NCBI GenBank assembly: GCA_023664185.1
Contig: JAMPGA010000004.1
Span: 23,710-87,709 of the forward strand
Reading direction: 5' to 3'
DNA from: Muribaculaceae bacterium
GTDB taxonomy: Bacteria; Bacteroidota; Bacteroidia; Bacteroidales; Muribaculaceae
Length of the DNA stretch: 64,000 bases
Positions 26,855 to 36,260 of the stretch are shown here, piece after piece (position 1 is the first letter of the stretch; each line of letters opens with the position of its first letter). The position numbers and the translations under genes are program-made. Below the pieces are notes generated by a model that was not told the origin of the DNA, did not search any database, and saw only the letters and a list, made by a program, of their open reading frames with translations.

Positions 26855-28248
26855 TGCTCAGATTCATCTCTCTCCTTATCTGTTTTCTGGCTACGTTGCA
26901 GGGGACGCTTGGCGCCTTTCCGCTCAATGTGGCCGGGATCGACACCACGCGCACCGCAGTGTGGATCTACGATCTGCGCTGGGGTGTGGATGTGGTTAAG
27001 GCCAATATAGACACATCACTGGTGCCGGCATCGGTGATGAAGACTGTCACTGCTGCCTCGCTTCTCAATCTGGCCGACGTATCGGAACGTTTCAACACCC
27101 CAGTAGTAGCAGAGGGGCGCATCTCTGCCGACAGCGTGCTGGAAGGTAATGTGGTGGTGCGCACCATGGGCGATCCTACCATAGAGTCGAGACACTTCCA
27201 GGGGACACGTGGTTTTGCCGACAGCATAGCTGCGGGGCTCAAACGTCTGGGGATAGCCAGGGTGAAAGGTGATGTCGTGGTGGATCAGAGCAATTTTCAG
27301 GATGCCACTACGGCTCACGGTGTTATGGCCGAGGATTTGCTTTGGCCCTACGGGGCGCGACTGTTTGGCGCCAACTGGCGCGACAACTCGTTTAATCTGC
27401 AGCTACCCTCGAAGGTGACAGTGCCCTATGTGCCCGATCTGAGCTTCAAGGTTTTGTCGCGCCGCGGACGCCGTGTCAAGGTGGATCGCAAGGATGGCAC
27501 CGAGACTTTTCTCATCAGCGGCAACACACGCCGCGGATTCAGCGACAATTTTGCCATGCCCGACCCATCGAAAGCGATGAAGGCCGAGATAGTGAAAACG
27601 CTTGAGAACGCCGGCATAAAGGTGGATGGCGGTCTCATAGAGGGCGCGGAGGCCGAGGCTATTATCTACTCTCACAACTCCCCGGAGTTTGGCGATATAC
27701 TTCGCAGCCTGATGCATCGGTCGGACAATCTTATGGCCGAGGGTATGCTTCGCTCCATAGTGCCCGGAGGGTCGAGAGCCGAGGCCATAGCCGAGGAAGA
27801 GGCGGTGTGGACCCTGGCCGGAGTGAGCCCCCACGGGGTGAGGATTGTGGACGGTAGTGGTCTGTCGCGCGACAACCGGCTCACGGCCCGCTTCTTGGGA
27901 GAGGTGAACAAACATATGCTCAACAATGAGTTTGGACGCGACTATATAGATCTCTTTCCGCGTGCCGGCTTAGAGGGTACCATGAAGTATTTTCTCTCGG
28001 AGACCCCACTGGAAGGGCGTGTGGCCATGAAGACGGGTTCGATGAAAGGGGTGCAGTCGTATAGTGGCTATCTTTTCGACGACGAAGGACGCCCGTCGCA
28101 TGTGCTTGTCTTTATAGCCAATGGCTTCACTTGCTCGCGCGCGGCATTAAAAAATTCCATTCAGAGATTGTTATTAGACACTTTTTGTGTAAGTTTGCAG
28201 AATGAAACAGAACAACCGGATAGAATATCTTCTGAAGAAGACATATGA
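26851..28248 (+). CDS. dacB: D-alanyl-D-alanine carboxypeptidase/endopeptidase (PBP4 family)
   Basis: A 465-residue periplasmic S13 enzyme that trims or cuts peptidoglycan cross-links. Signal peptide at residues 1-21. Active-site motifs: SVMK at residues 61-64, SDN in RSDNLMAEGM, and KTG in AMKTGSMKG. The last 20 or so residues, after the usual end near NSIQRLLLD, form an acidic tail that overlaps the next gene by 47 bp in another frame. Confidence 0.9.
   Translation: MMLRFISLLICFLATLQGTLGAFPLNVAGIDTTRTAVWIYDLRWGVDVVKANIDTSLVPASVMKTVTAASLLNLADVSERFNTPVVAEGRISADSVLEGNVVVRTMGDPTIESRHFQGTRGFADSIAAGLKRLGIARVKGDVVVDQSNFQDATTAHGVMAEDLLWPYGARLFGANWRDNSFNLQLPSKVTVPYVPDLSFKVLSRRGRRVKVDRKDGTETFLISGNTRRGFSDNFAMPDPSKAMKAEIVKTLENAGIKVDGGLIEGAEAEAIIYSHNSPEFGDILRSLMHRSDNLMAEGMLRSIVPGGSRAEAIAEEEAVWTLAGVSPHGVRIVDGSGLSRDNRLTARFLGEVNKHMLNNEFGRDYIDLFPRAGLEGTMKYFLSETPLEGRVAMKTGSMKGVQSYSGYLFDDEGRPSHVLVFIANGFTCSRAALKNSIQRLLLDTFCVSLQNETEQPDRISSEEDI
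28190..28197 (+). promoter_or_regulatory. Promoter-like core inside the dacB 3' end
   Basis: TAAGTTTG, an exact TAnnTTTG match, lies 4 bp before the ATG at 28202 and inside dacB. A TTG lies 19 bp upstream (28168-28170). If it is active, the downstream gene would be transcribed with almost no leader. Confidence 0.45.
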
Positions 28249-28786
28249 GGTGGAGGGACTGCTCCTTCTGCTCAAAGAGCGTGGCGACGATTTTCCTGCC
28301 GATGCACTCAGCCTGCTGGCTGAAAAAGTGACTGAGCTGCAGGGTGGTGTGATGATGCTGCCCGAATCGCCCACGGCTCCTACGGCTTCTTTGACCCCCA
28401 CGCCACAGCAGGCCATGGCCGAGGCCGCAGAGATAGAGCAGACCGAAGATGCCGAACCGGCGGCCTCCATGGCTCAGATTGACGAGACCATCAAAACCCT
28501 CGATGACGACGACACTGCTAACGACACCAATGGCTCGACTCTCGACGAGATGCTGGCTCGCAAGCGAGCACGCGATATAAACAAGGCTTTTACGCTCAAC
28601 GATAAGTATCGCTTCTGCCGCGAACTGTTTCATGGCTCGGAGGCTGATTTTACCGATACTCTCGACGTGATTTCGGCGATGTCATCGTTTGACGAGGCCG
28701 AGGAATATTTCTACGACGACCTTTGCTGGGATCCTGATAACGAGGATGTAAAGGCTTTCATGGAGATAGTAAAACGTCACTTCTGA
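28202..28786 (+). CDS. Acidic hypothetical protein
   Basis: A 194-residue protein with no domain I can name. The N-terminal 45 residues look like a coiled coil (IEYLLKKTYEVEGLLLLLKE). A low-complexity Pro/Thr/Ala/Glu/Asp linker (about 50-120) follows, then a conserved-looking C-terminal module (LNDKYRFCRELFHGSEADF and EAEEYFYDDLCWDPDNEDV). There is no signal peptide. It overlaps the end of dacB and lies 3 bp from rsmI. The linker-module layout suggests an adaptor, but that is only a guess. Confidence 0.75.
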   Translation: MKQNNRIEYLLKKTYEVEGLLLLLKERGDDFPADALSLLAEKVTELQGGVMMLPESPTAPTASLTPTPQQAMAEAAEIEQTEDAEPAASMAQIDETIKTLDDDDTANDTNGSTLDEMLARKRARDINKAFTLNDKYRFCRELFHGSEADFTDTLDVISAMSSFDEAEEYFYDDLCWDPDNEDVKAFMEIVKRHF

Positions 28787-28789
28787 TAT

Positions 28790-29503
28790 ATGGGAAAGCT
28801 CTATGTGGTGCCGACACCGGTGGGCAATATGGCCGACATGACTCCGCGAGCCGTGGAGGTGCTCAGGAATGTAAGTCTTATTCTGGCTGAGGATACGCGC
28901 ACTTCCGCCGTCTTGCTCAGGCATTTCGATGTTCAGACCCCCTGTCAGAGCCATCATAAGTTTAACGAGCATGCCACCGCCAAGCCCATTGTAGAGCGCA
29001 TAGCCTCGGGCGAGGATGTGGCGCTGATATCCGATGCCGGCACCCCCGGCATCAGCGACCCTGGCTTTATGCTGACGCGCGAGTGTCGCCGCCAGGGTGT
29101 GGAGGTGGAGACACTGCCCGGAGCCACGGCCTTTGTGCCTGCGCTGGTCAATTCGGGTCTCCCCACCGACCGCTTCTATTTCGAGGGCTTCCTCCCACCT
29201 AAAAAAGGGCGTCGCACCAGGCTGGAGGCTATAGCTGCGTCAGACTGTACGACAATCGTCTACGAGTCGCCTCTGCGGTTGGTGAAAACCCTTGAGGAGC
29301 TGGCAGCTGTGTGTGGCGATGATCGCCCGGCATCAGTGTCGAGAGAGATTTCCAAACTTCACGACACAACGGTGAGAGGCACCCTGAGCGAGCTAAAGGA
29401 ATACTTCGCAGCAAACAATCCGCGTGGTGAAATTGTTATAATTATAGGGGCAGTAGAAACCGGCCCACGCACACATAAAAACAAATATAAAGAACAAGAT
29501 TAA
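28790..29503 (+). CDS. rsmI: 16S rRNA (cytidine1402-2'-O)-methyltransferase
   Basis: A 237-residue SAM-dependent methyltransferase of the tetrapyrrole-methylase fold, which modifies C1402 in the ribosomal P site. The signatures LYVVPTPVGNMADMTPRAVEVL, LAEDTRTS, LISDAGTPGISDPG and the EGFLPPKKG region are all present. The ATG at 28790 follows the upstream stop after 3 bp. Confidence 0.93.
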   Translation: MGKLYVVPTPVGNMADMTPRAVEVLRNVSLILAEDTRTSAVLLRHFDVQTPCQSHHKFNEHATAKPIVERIASGEDVALISDAGTPGISDPGFMLTRECRRQGVEVETLPGATAFVPALVNSGLPTDRFYFEGFLPPKKGRRTRLEAIAASDCTTIVYESPLRLVKTLEELAAVCGDDRPASVSREISKLHDTTVRGTLSELKEYFAANNPRGEIVIIIGAVETGPRTHKNKYKEQD

Positions 29504-29522
29504 AATATTAACTCACGTCAAC

Positions 29523-30410
29523 TTGAAAATGAAAAAGATTGCAACTATGGCACTTCTGGCGGCCACCCTTCTCACAGGGTGTAACGCCGACAAGCTTCGC
29601 GAATCAGAGGCTCAGAACGAACAGCTCAAGGGCGACCTACGCGAAACCCTTGCTACTCAGGATTCACTCCTGGTGCTGGTCAACGATATTTCTGATGGAA
29701 TGAGCCAGATTAAAGATCTCGAGAAGATAATCTCAACTCCCGGCTCGCTCTCAGGAGAGTCGAGTTCACGCAAGGAGCAGATACGCAACGATATGATTGC
29801 CATACAGCAGGCTCTGCAGGAGCGCCGTCAGCGCCTGGCCGAGCTGGAGAAGAAGCTTGAAGCTGCCGGAGGTGAGAACTCCACACTCAAGCGCACCATC
29901 TCGAATCTGAAGGCTCAGATTGCCGACCAGACCACCGAGATTGCCACTCTGACCAACCAGCTGGCAGCCGCCAATATCAAGATTGACGAGCTCACCACCA
30001 CCGTCAACGATTTGAACGTGCGTGTTGACTCGCTCAATAGCGACGTTGCCGCCGAGGAAGCCGCCAAGAAAGCCGCCGAGGAGGCTGCCAATGCAGCGGT
30101 CAACGAGCTGAATACTTGCTATTATGCCATTGGCACAAACAAGGAGCTCAAGGAGCGCGGCATCATTGAGAGCGGTTTCCTGCGCAAGACAAAGATTATG
30201 AAGGGCGACTTCGACATGAACTATTTCACCGCAGCCGACAAGCGCACCCTCACCGAGATTGCCACACACAGCACCAAGGCTGAAATCAAGACCTCACAGC
30301 CCAAGGATTCCTATCAGATTGTGGATGTAAACGGCCAGAAGGTCATCAAGATAACCAATCCTGCCAAATTCTGGCAGCTCTCAAACTTCCTTGTTATAAA
30401 GGTAGACTGA
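29523..30410 (+). CDS. Coiled-coil lipoprotein, Cbp1-like adhesin family
   Basis: A 295-residue protein. A lipoprotein signal ends in LLTGC (Cys20). Residues about 25-200 are a long heptad-rich coiled coil, with an Ala/Glu/Lys-rich stretch near 175-190. A compact C-terminal domain ends in FWQLSNFLVIKVD. The architecture resembles the Bacteroides Cbp1 family of collagen-binding glycoprotein adhesins; family membership is moderately sure, collagen binding is not shown. Two D-S-L sites (residues 47-49 and 169-171) fit the Bacteroidales O-glycosylation consensus. The gene is closed by a strong terminator. Confidence 0.78.
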   Translation: MKMKKIATMALLAATLLTGCNADKLRESEAQNEQLKGDLRETLATQDSLLVLVNDISDGMSQIKDLEKIISTPGSLSGESSSRKEQIRNDMIAIQQALQERRQRLAELEKKLEAAGGENSTLKRTISNLKAQIADQTTEIATLTNQLAAANIKIDELTTTVNDLNVRVDSLNSDVAAEEAAKKAAEEAANAAVNELNTCYYAIGTNKELKERGIIESGFLRKTKIMKGDFDMNYFTAADKRTLTEIATHSTKAEIKTSQPKDSYQIVDVNGQKVIKITNPAKFWQLSNFLVIKVD

Positions 30411-30434
30411 TACAATTCAAACCAATCCAAATAA

Positions 30435-30473
30435 CGGGGCGCCCTCTCATTTGTGGGTGCCCCGCAATTTTTT
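30435..30473 (+). terminator. Rho-independent terminator after the coiled-coil lipoprotein gene
   Basis: A 10-bp GC-rich stem (30435-30444 with 30454-30463, one G-T pair) is followed by CAATTTTTT. It ends the surE-to-lipoprotein run. Confidence 0.88.
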
Positions 30474-30524
30474 GCATGTTAATCCGTTTATAAATATGTA
30501 TCTTATCATAATAAACCGATTATC

Positions 30525-32927
30525 ATGCAGGCTTTAAGCCAGTTCATATTATCTCTGTTACTAATATGTGCAGCCTCGGCCGAAGCCGAGGCGGTGAAGA
30601 TCCACGGAAAGATCACCGACTCGAACAACGATCCGGTGGAATTTGCCACTGTACGCATCGGCGGCACGGCCATAGGTGTGACCTCCGGGCTCGAAGGCGA
30701 CTATTCGCTTTCGTGTGCCAAATCGGATACTATCACAGTTTATTTTTCCTGTATAGGTTACCGCGAAGTGAAGCGCCAGCTCATAGACCCCGCGGCCGAT
30801 GTGACCCTCAATGTGATGCTCCCGCTCGACACCGAGACGCTGCAGCAGCTTGAGGTGGTGGAACTTAAGAAGCAGACCGGAGCCGTAGAGCACCTGGATG
30901 TCAGCAATATCAAGCGCTCGCCCGATGCTTCGGGAGGCAGCGTCGAGGCATTACTTCAGACCATGCCCGGCGTGACGGCCTCCAACGAGATGTCGTCGCA
31001 ATATTCTGTACGTGGCGGTTCATATGACGAAAACTCAGTGTATATCAACGGCATCGAAGTTTATCGACCTCAGCTCATCACGTCAGGTCAGCAGGAGGGT
31101 CTTTCCATAATCAATCCGGATATGGTAGGTGCCGTGGGCTTCTCGACGGGTGGCTTCCCGGCTGAGTATGGCGATAAAATGTCGTCGGTACTCGACATTA
31201 CTTACCGCCACCCTGAGGCCTTCGAAGGGTCAGCCTCAGCCTCGCTCATGGGTGGCTCTCTGGCCATAGGGCAGGGGAGCAAGAAGTTCAACCAGCTGCA
31301 CGGTGTGAGATACAAAACCAATTCGTCGCTGCTCAGCTCCATGGACACCAAAGGTGAATATGACCCCTCTTACTTCGACTATCAGACTTCTATAGGCTAT
31401 CGCTTTTCTGACCGTCTGTCGGTTTCGCTGCTGGGCAACATCTCGGTGAACCGATATAAATTCACACCCCAGAACCGCACCACCACCTTTGGCACTTCGA
31501 CTGATGCCAAGCAGTTTACGGTGTATTTCGATGGTCATGAGAAGGATCGTTTCGAGACCTACTTCGGAGCTCTGTCACTCGACTATCGCCTGAGCAGATC
31601 CACCAATCTGCAGCTGCTCGGATCGGGCTACCTGACCAACGAGCTTGTGGCCTATGATATCTCGGGTGAATATTGGCTTGACCAGGCAGGAACGTCGGAT
31701 GTGGGAGGCGAGCTGGGCGTGGGACGCTATCACGAGCATGCACGAAACAGGCTTAAGGCTTCCGTGATGGCTCTTACTCTGAAGGGACAGACTGCGCTCA
31801 ACTCAAAGCATACGCTATCTTACGGACTGAGTGTGCAGGGCGAGAAGATAATGGACCGTTCGCGCGAGTGGGAGCTGAGAGATTCGGCCGGATTCTCTTT
31901 GCCGGCTCTGCCCGATCAGCTGCGCGTAGTCTATAATCTTGACTCCCACCACGATGTGAACTCCACACGCATGGCTCTGTGGGTTCAGGATGCCTGGAAA
32001 TTCACCACCTCGGCCGGATTCTTCACACTCAACGCCGGTGTGCGTCTGAGCCACTGGAGTTTCAATAAGGAGACACTGATTAGTCCGCGTGTATCGCTCG
32101 GTTTCATCCCCGACAAAGCTCCGGGGTGGGCATTTCGTGTGGCCACTGGTCTGTATTACCAGTCGCCCTTCTATAAGGAATACCGAATGCCCGTCACCGA
32201 CGCCGATGGCAATCAGACCATCGTGCTCAACGAGGATATAAAGAGCCAGAGGTCGTTTCACCTTATAGGTGGAACCGACTACACCTTCCGCGCCATGGGG
32301 CGTCCCTTCAAGCTGTCGGGCGAGATTTATTACAAGGCACTCTCGGATCTTGTGCCTTATGAGATAGACAACCTTAAGATTGTCTACACCGGTAAAAATG
32401 AGTCGTCGGGCTTTGCTGCGGGTATAGATATGAAGCTGTTTGGTCAGTTTGTGCCCGGCAGCGACTCGTGGATAAGTTTATCGCTCATGAAAACATCCGA
32501 GACACTGCATGGTGTGAAGGTGCCCCGCCCGACCGATCGTTCCTACAGTCTGGGCCTCTTCTTTACGGATTATTTCCCCAAGTTCCCAAGACTAAAGTTC
32601 TCGCTTCGTGGCATTTTCATGCAGGGCCTTCCCAGCACATCGCCGCGCTCCACCCGCGACCAGGGATATTTCCGCATGCCTCCCTACAAGCGTGTCGACG
32701 TAGGTCTGCAATACGCCCTGCTCCCGCCGCTCAAGGAAGGGGAGTATCGTGGCGGATTTGCTTCGAAACTTAAGAGTGTGTGGCTCGGTGTCGACCTGTT
32801 CAATCTGCTCGATATCTCAAACGTGGCCTCCTACTATTGGGTCACCGATGTCAACGAGATCCAGTATGCAGTGCCCAACTATCTGACTCGCCGTCAGTTT
32901 AATGTCCGCCTCACAGTGGATTTCTGA
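30525..32927 (+). CDS. TonB-dependent outer-membrane receptor
   Basis: An 800-residue receptor. Signal peptide (about 1-22), CarboxypepD_reg-like domain (about 25-100, IHGKITDSNNDPVEFATVRIGG), then a TonB plug with QYSVRGGSYDENSVYINGIEVYR-type features and GGFPAEYGDKMSSVLDI, and a 22-strand-type barrel ending in an aromatic-rich strand (RRQFNVRLTVDF). There is no SusD-like lipoprotein beside it, so the ligand could be a metal complex or other small molecule; it cannot be read from sequence. It is flanked by terminators, so it is monocistronic. Confidence 0.9.
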   Translation: MQALSQFILSLLLICAASAEAEAVKIHGKITDSNNDPVEFATVRIGGTAIGVTSGLEGDYSLSCAKSDTITVYFSCIGYREVKRQLIDPAADVTLNVMLPLDTETLQQLEVVELKKQTGAVEHLDVSNIKRSPDASGGSVEALLQTMPGVTASNEMSSQYSVRGGSYDENSVYINGIEVYRPQLITSGQQEGLSIINPDMVGAVGFSTGGFPAEYGDKMSSVLDITYRHPEAFEGSASASLMGGSLAIGQGSKKFNQLHGVRYKTNSSLLSSMDTKGEYDPSYFDYQTSIGYRFSDRLSVSLLGNISVNRYKFTPQNRTTTFGTSTDAKQFTVYFDGHEKDRFETYFGALSLDYRLSRSTNLQLLGSGYLTNELVAYDISGEYWLDQAGTSDVGGELGVGRYHEHARNRLKASVMALTLKGQTALNSKHTLSYGLSVQGEKIMDRSREWELRDSAGFSLPALPDQLRVVYNLDSHHDVNSTRMALWVQDAWKFTTSAGFFTLNAGVRLSHWSFNKETLISPRVSLGFIPDKAPGWAFRVATGLYYQSPFYKEYRMPVTDADGNQTIVLNEDIKSQRSFHLIGGTDYTFRAMGRPFKLSGEIYYKALSDLVPYEIDNLKIVYTGKNESSGFAAGIDMKLFGQFVPGSDSWISLSLMKTSETLHGVKVPRPTDRSYSLGLFFTDYFPKFPRLKFSLRGIFMQGLPSTSPRSTRDQGYFRMPPYKRVDVGLQYALLPPLKEGEYRGGFASKLKSVWLGVDLFNLLDISNVASYYWVTDVNEIQYAVPNYLTRRQFNVRLTVDF

Positions 32928-32955
32928 AGTTGGAGTTTGCTAAATGATTTCAAGC

Positions 32956-32982
32956 GCCCCACGCTTTGAAGAAGTGTGGGGC
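32956..32982. terminator. Hairpin between the convergent receptor gene and lptD
   Basis: An 11-bp stem (32956-32966 with 32972-32982) with one G-T pair and a 5-nt loop. There is no T run on either side, so intrinsic termination is uncertain. Its position between convergent genes argues for a terminator. Confidence 0.5.
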
Positions 32983-33032
32983 TCGCATTATATCGCCTTT
33001 GCGAGGCTGTTAAGCTTCGCTTCAAGCGGATT

Positions 33033-35951
33033 TTAATACCACTTCACGCCGTTGGAGAGAGATGATCTCTTGTCATATTTGAGGTCGGCCAGGAGCGACG
33101 ACTTGACGGAGATATGGAAGTTGTAGCTCTTGTAGGGACCCACGGGCACAAAGCTGGCTCGCATGATGAAGCAGTGCATGTCGCGCGAGATGTTGCAGTT
33201 CATATAGGCGAGCTTGTGGGTGTTGAAGTTGTAGGATGCCGAAAAGCCTATGTTCCAGTTTTGTGTGGGGCGCAGATTGCCCGAGAACGAAAGGTTTTGG
33301 GTTATCTTTCCCTTATATTCGAGTTTCTTGTAGTCAAATTCGCCGTAGCCGTAGTTTACGGAGTAGTTGAATGTCAGACTCCAGGGTACACTCCAATCCA
33401 TATAGCCGCTGGGCCCTATCTTTATCCCCTTTTTGTCGTCGCGGTCGTTTGATGAAGATTCATCATAGTCAGAGGTGTCCTCGGCAAACTGCTGGCTTTC
33501 GTCGGGCTTGTTTTTGTCGTCTATGTCGGAGTCCTTTTTATTACCGCCAAACAGTTTTTTGAACGTATCGTTGTTAAACGTGTAGCTGAACGATGTTCCT
33601 GTGCTCGACAGTTTGCCCCAGCCTTTGCCGTGAGTGAGGCGCAGTTTGTTGACTCTAACGGGATTTCCGGCAGAATTGAGAGCATACATATACACATCCC
33701 ACGTGGCCGAAAGGTTGAGGTTGAAGTTCTTGATCAGGCGCAGCATTATGGATGTGTTGAGGTTTGACCATCTCATGGAGTCGGCCGCCATGTTGTAGCT
33801 CTGGCTGAGCTGGAGGTTTTCGATGAGCGAAATCTTCTTTTCGCCAATCGAATCATTGTCCGACCGCACTTTCATCTCCAGATTGTTGGCGAGGGAGAAG
33901 CTCAGCGATCCCGTTTTGCCTGTGCCGGGCACACCGAAGAGTGAGTTGGGGAACATGGAGTATTGCCGCTCCACAAGTTCGCCACGCGAGTTGGTATACT
34001 GATACGTGTCGTAGTATCCGAAGAACTTTGACCCGAAGTCGGGGGCGCCGCTAAACGAGATGGTGGGGGTTAGCACATAGCGCACCATCTTCACCTTATT
34101 GCCCAGGAAGGGCAGAGGCTGGAAGAAGCCGTATACCTTGGTCGAGGCCGACACGGAGGCCGAAAAGTCCCACACATTATATAGACTATAGGTGGTGTCG
34201 AGCACCTCGGCCGATGCATTGGGATCCCACTGACGGCGCACCTTGGAGGAGTACATGCGGTCGGTGATGCTTATCGAAGGCGTCACGTTGAAGTATTTCA
34301 GTATGTTGAACGTGGCCGAGATGGGCACTGTGTGCTTCATGCCGTTGCGCCAGTCCTTGATGAGGCTTTTCTTGAAAAACTCATCTTGCTTGGAGGTGAG
34401 CGAGTTGTTGAACTGGCCCGAATATGAAAGCTTTATTTTTTCATACCATTTCTCGGCACCCACGGCGCGTTTGCGCTTGAAGGGGTAGACCTGCGAGAGT
34501 GTCAGCGTGAAGTTAGGAAACGATACTGCCAGGGTGGAGTCCTGAGAGCGCTGTGAGATATTGGCCGTCGACGACAGAGACCACTTGGAATTGGGGAAGC
34601 GGTATGTGAGGTTGACGGTAGAACTCTTAGTGTTTTCGGTAAACGAGTTGGAGTAATAGGAGCTGACATCGTTGCGCGAGTAGCCCGTAGTGGTGAAATT
34701 GACCGATGCCGAGAAGCTCATATTAGGATTGGCCTTTGAGTCCTGGGCATGATTCCAGAGCACCTGGAAGTTGGTCGATTTTGAATAGTCGGGCATTCCC
34801 TTGTCGCCGGTGATGGTTTTGAGGTAAGAGATGTTGAATGAGCCGTTATATTTGTAGCGCTTCAGATATGACGACTGAGCCCTCAAACCCCATGATCCCA
34901 GCGTGTAGAGTTCGCCGGTTATGGCCAGGTCGATGTTGTCGTTGATGGCAAAGTAGTATCCGCCGTCGCTCAGGTAGTATCCGCGGTTATAATCGTCGCC
35001 GAATGTAGGGAAGATTATACCTGAAGAGTATTTGTCGGAAAATGGGAAATAGCCGAAGGGCACAGCCAGCGGGAGGGGCAGTCCGGCCAGCACCATATAG
35101 CCAGGACCAATCACAGCGTCCTTGCCGGGACGCACTTTAGCCTTGGTGAGCTGCAGATAGAAGTGAGGGTGCTCATGGTCGTCGCAGGTGGTATATATGC
35201 CATCCTCCAGATAGAAGGTGTTCTCGTCTACCTTTTTTGAACGCCCGCCTGTAAGGTAGCCCTCACCTTGCTGAGTGACAACATCGGTGATATATCCATA
35301 CTCTGTGTGGAAGTTATAGTTCATGGTCTTGGCCTCGTAGGTGGTGCCGTTGTCGTCAAACACAGGGGAGCCTACGAGTTCGCCCAGCGAGTCGGGCACG
35401 CCCACGGCATAGACCGTGGTACTGTCGAGATTCATCTTTATCTGCTCGGCGTCGAGTTTGATTTTGCCATACACCACGTTGCTCTGGCCATACATATAAG
35501 CCAGATTGCGCCCGATGAGCACCAGCGAGTCGCGCGCTGAGAAGTCGACTGGATTGTCAAGGTCTACCTTAGTGCGCACAATCTTTATGGAGTCGCGGGT
35601 GGTGTTGATGCGGGTTCGGCTCAGGCGGGTGCGTCGGGCAGTGTCAAGCACGGCAGTGTGCCTCACGGCCAGTGGCTCTATAGAGTCGGTGATTGTGATA
35701 AGCGTGGAGTCGGAGGGGAGGGAGTCGACAAGGATATGCTCAGGGATTGATATCGAGTCGTTGAAATCTTCGGCAGGCTCGGGGAGCAAGGGTAGGGTTG
35801 AGGGAACGGTGTCGGGCTCGAGGGTGTCGGCCACCTCGAGAGTCGGGGTGGGCGCCTGCGAAACGGGGCGGCCGGCAGGGCGCGGACGCGCACCTAAGCT
35901 GGCTGCACACAAAAGCACTAATAAGATAATATATATCTGAGATTTCCTCAT
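33033..35951 (-). CDS. lptD: LPS-assembly outer-membrane protein LptD (Bacteroidales type)
   Basis: A 972-residue protein that places lipopolysaccharide in the outer leaflet. A signal peptide is followed by a Pro/Thr/Ser-rich linker (about 25-110), an OstA-like beta-jellyroll (about 130-260: LNVVYGKIKLDAEQI-type strands, a Cys-containing DGIYTTCDDHEHPHFYL), then the large LptD barrel, opening with the conserved VPFGYFPFSDKYSSGIIFPTFGDD region. The start at 35951 (MRKSQIYII) is preferred to an ATG four codons upstream. A TAACTTTG promoter core lies at 35998-36005. Confidence 0.85.
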   Translation of the reverse strand: MRKSQIYIILLVLLCAASLGARPRPAGRPVSQAPTPTLEVADTLEPDTVPSTLPLLPEPAEDFNDSISIPEHILVDSLPSDSTLITITDSIEPLAVRHTAVLDTARRTRLSRTRINTTRDSIKIVRTKVDLDNPVDFSARDSLVLIGRNLAYMYGQSNVVYGKIKLDAEQIKMNLDSTTVYAVGVPDSLGELVGSPVFDDNGTTYEAKTMNYNFHTEYGYITDVVTQQGEGYLTGGRSKKVDENTFYLEDGIYTTCDDHEHPHFYLQLTKAKVRPGKDAVIGPGYMVLAGLPLPLAVPFGYFPFSDKYSSGIIFPTFGDDYNRGYYLSDGGYYFAINDNIDLAITGELYTLGSWGLRAQSSYLKRYKYNGSFNISYLKTITGDKGMPDYSKSTNFQVLWNHAQDSKANPNMSFSASVNFTTTGYSRNDVSSYYSNSFTENTKSSTVNLTYRFPNSKWSLSSTANISQRSQDSTLAVSFPNFTLTLSQVYPFKRKRAVGAEKWYEKIKLSYSGQFNNSLTSKQDEFFKKSLIKDWRNGMKHTVPISATFNILKYFNVTPSISITDRMYSSKVRRQWDPNASAEVLDTTYSLYNVWDFSASVSASTKVYGFFQPLPFLGNKVKMVRYVLTPTISFSGAPDFGSKFFGYYDTYQYTNSRGELVERQYSMFPNSLFGVPGTGKTGSLSFSLANNLEMKVRSDNDSIGEKKISLIENLQLSQSYNMAADSMRWSNLNTSIMLRLIKNFNLNLSATWDVYMYALNSAGNPVRVNKLRLTHGKGWGKLSSTGTSFSYTFNNDTFKKLFGGNKKDSDIDDKNKPDESQQFAEDTSDYDESSSNDRDDKKGIKIGPSGYMDWSVPWSLTFNYSVNYGYGEFDYKKLEYKGKITQNLSFSGNLRPTQNWNIGFSASYNFNTHKLAYMNCNISRDMHCFIMRASFVPVGPYKSYNFHISVKSSLLADLKYDKRSSLSNGVKWY

Positions 35952-36260
35952 TAACAATTGCAATGGCCCGGAGCATGGATAAGGCCAAAATTCCGTGCAA
36001 AGTTATAGAATTATTGTCAATCCGCCAACTGCCGCGGCCCTGTTGGTATGAATAAATATGTTAAGAAAGAAAAATATGGTGACTTTCGGGATGAAAAGTA
36101 TGGAATTGTAGTAAATATTGTTGTATAACATAATAAAAAAATAATGTAGTGGAGAAAATTTTTAGTAATTTTGCAGCGTTAAATAGATGTCGGTGGCCTT
36201 GACAGGTAACCGGCGTCAATGTGAAGGACAACCGTTTTAAACTTTGAATCATATACTTTC
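35952..36260. promoter_or_regulatory. Divergent intergenic region, lptD / Lrp-type regulator
   Basis: 309 bp, A/T-rich in the middle. It holds TAACTTTG on the minus strand at 35998-36005 (lptD) and TAATTTTG on the plus strand at 36166-36173 (regulator), both exact TAnnTTTG cores. The plus-strand leader of about 80 nt contains short inverted repeats (TTGAC 36199-36203 with GTCAA 36215-36219; CGGT 36191-36194 with ACCG 36209-36212), possibly an operator or weak hairpin. No open reading frame of note. Confidence 0.55.

Noticed and set aside
28171..28181. TTATTAGACAC resembling the end of the MITE arms
   Set aside because: Only 11 bp match, in coding sequence, with no partner arm nearby. It is likely coincidence.
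30525..32927. A polysaccharide-utilisation locus around the TonB receptors
   Set aside because: Neither large barrel gene has a SusD-like lipoprotein, glycoside hydrolase or hybrid sensor beside it.
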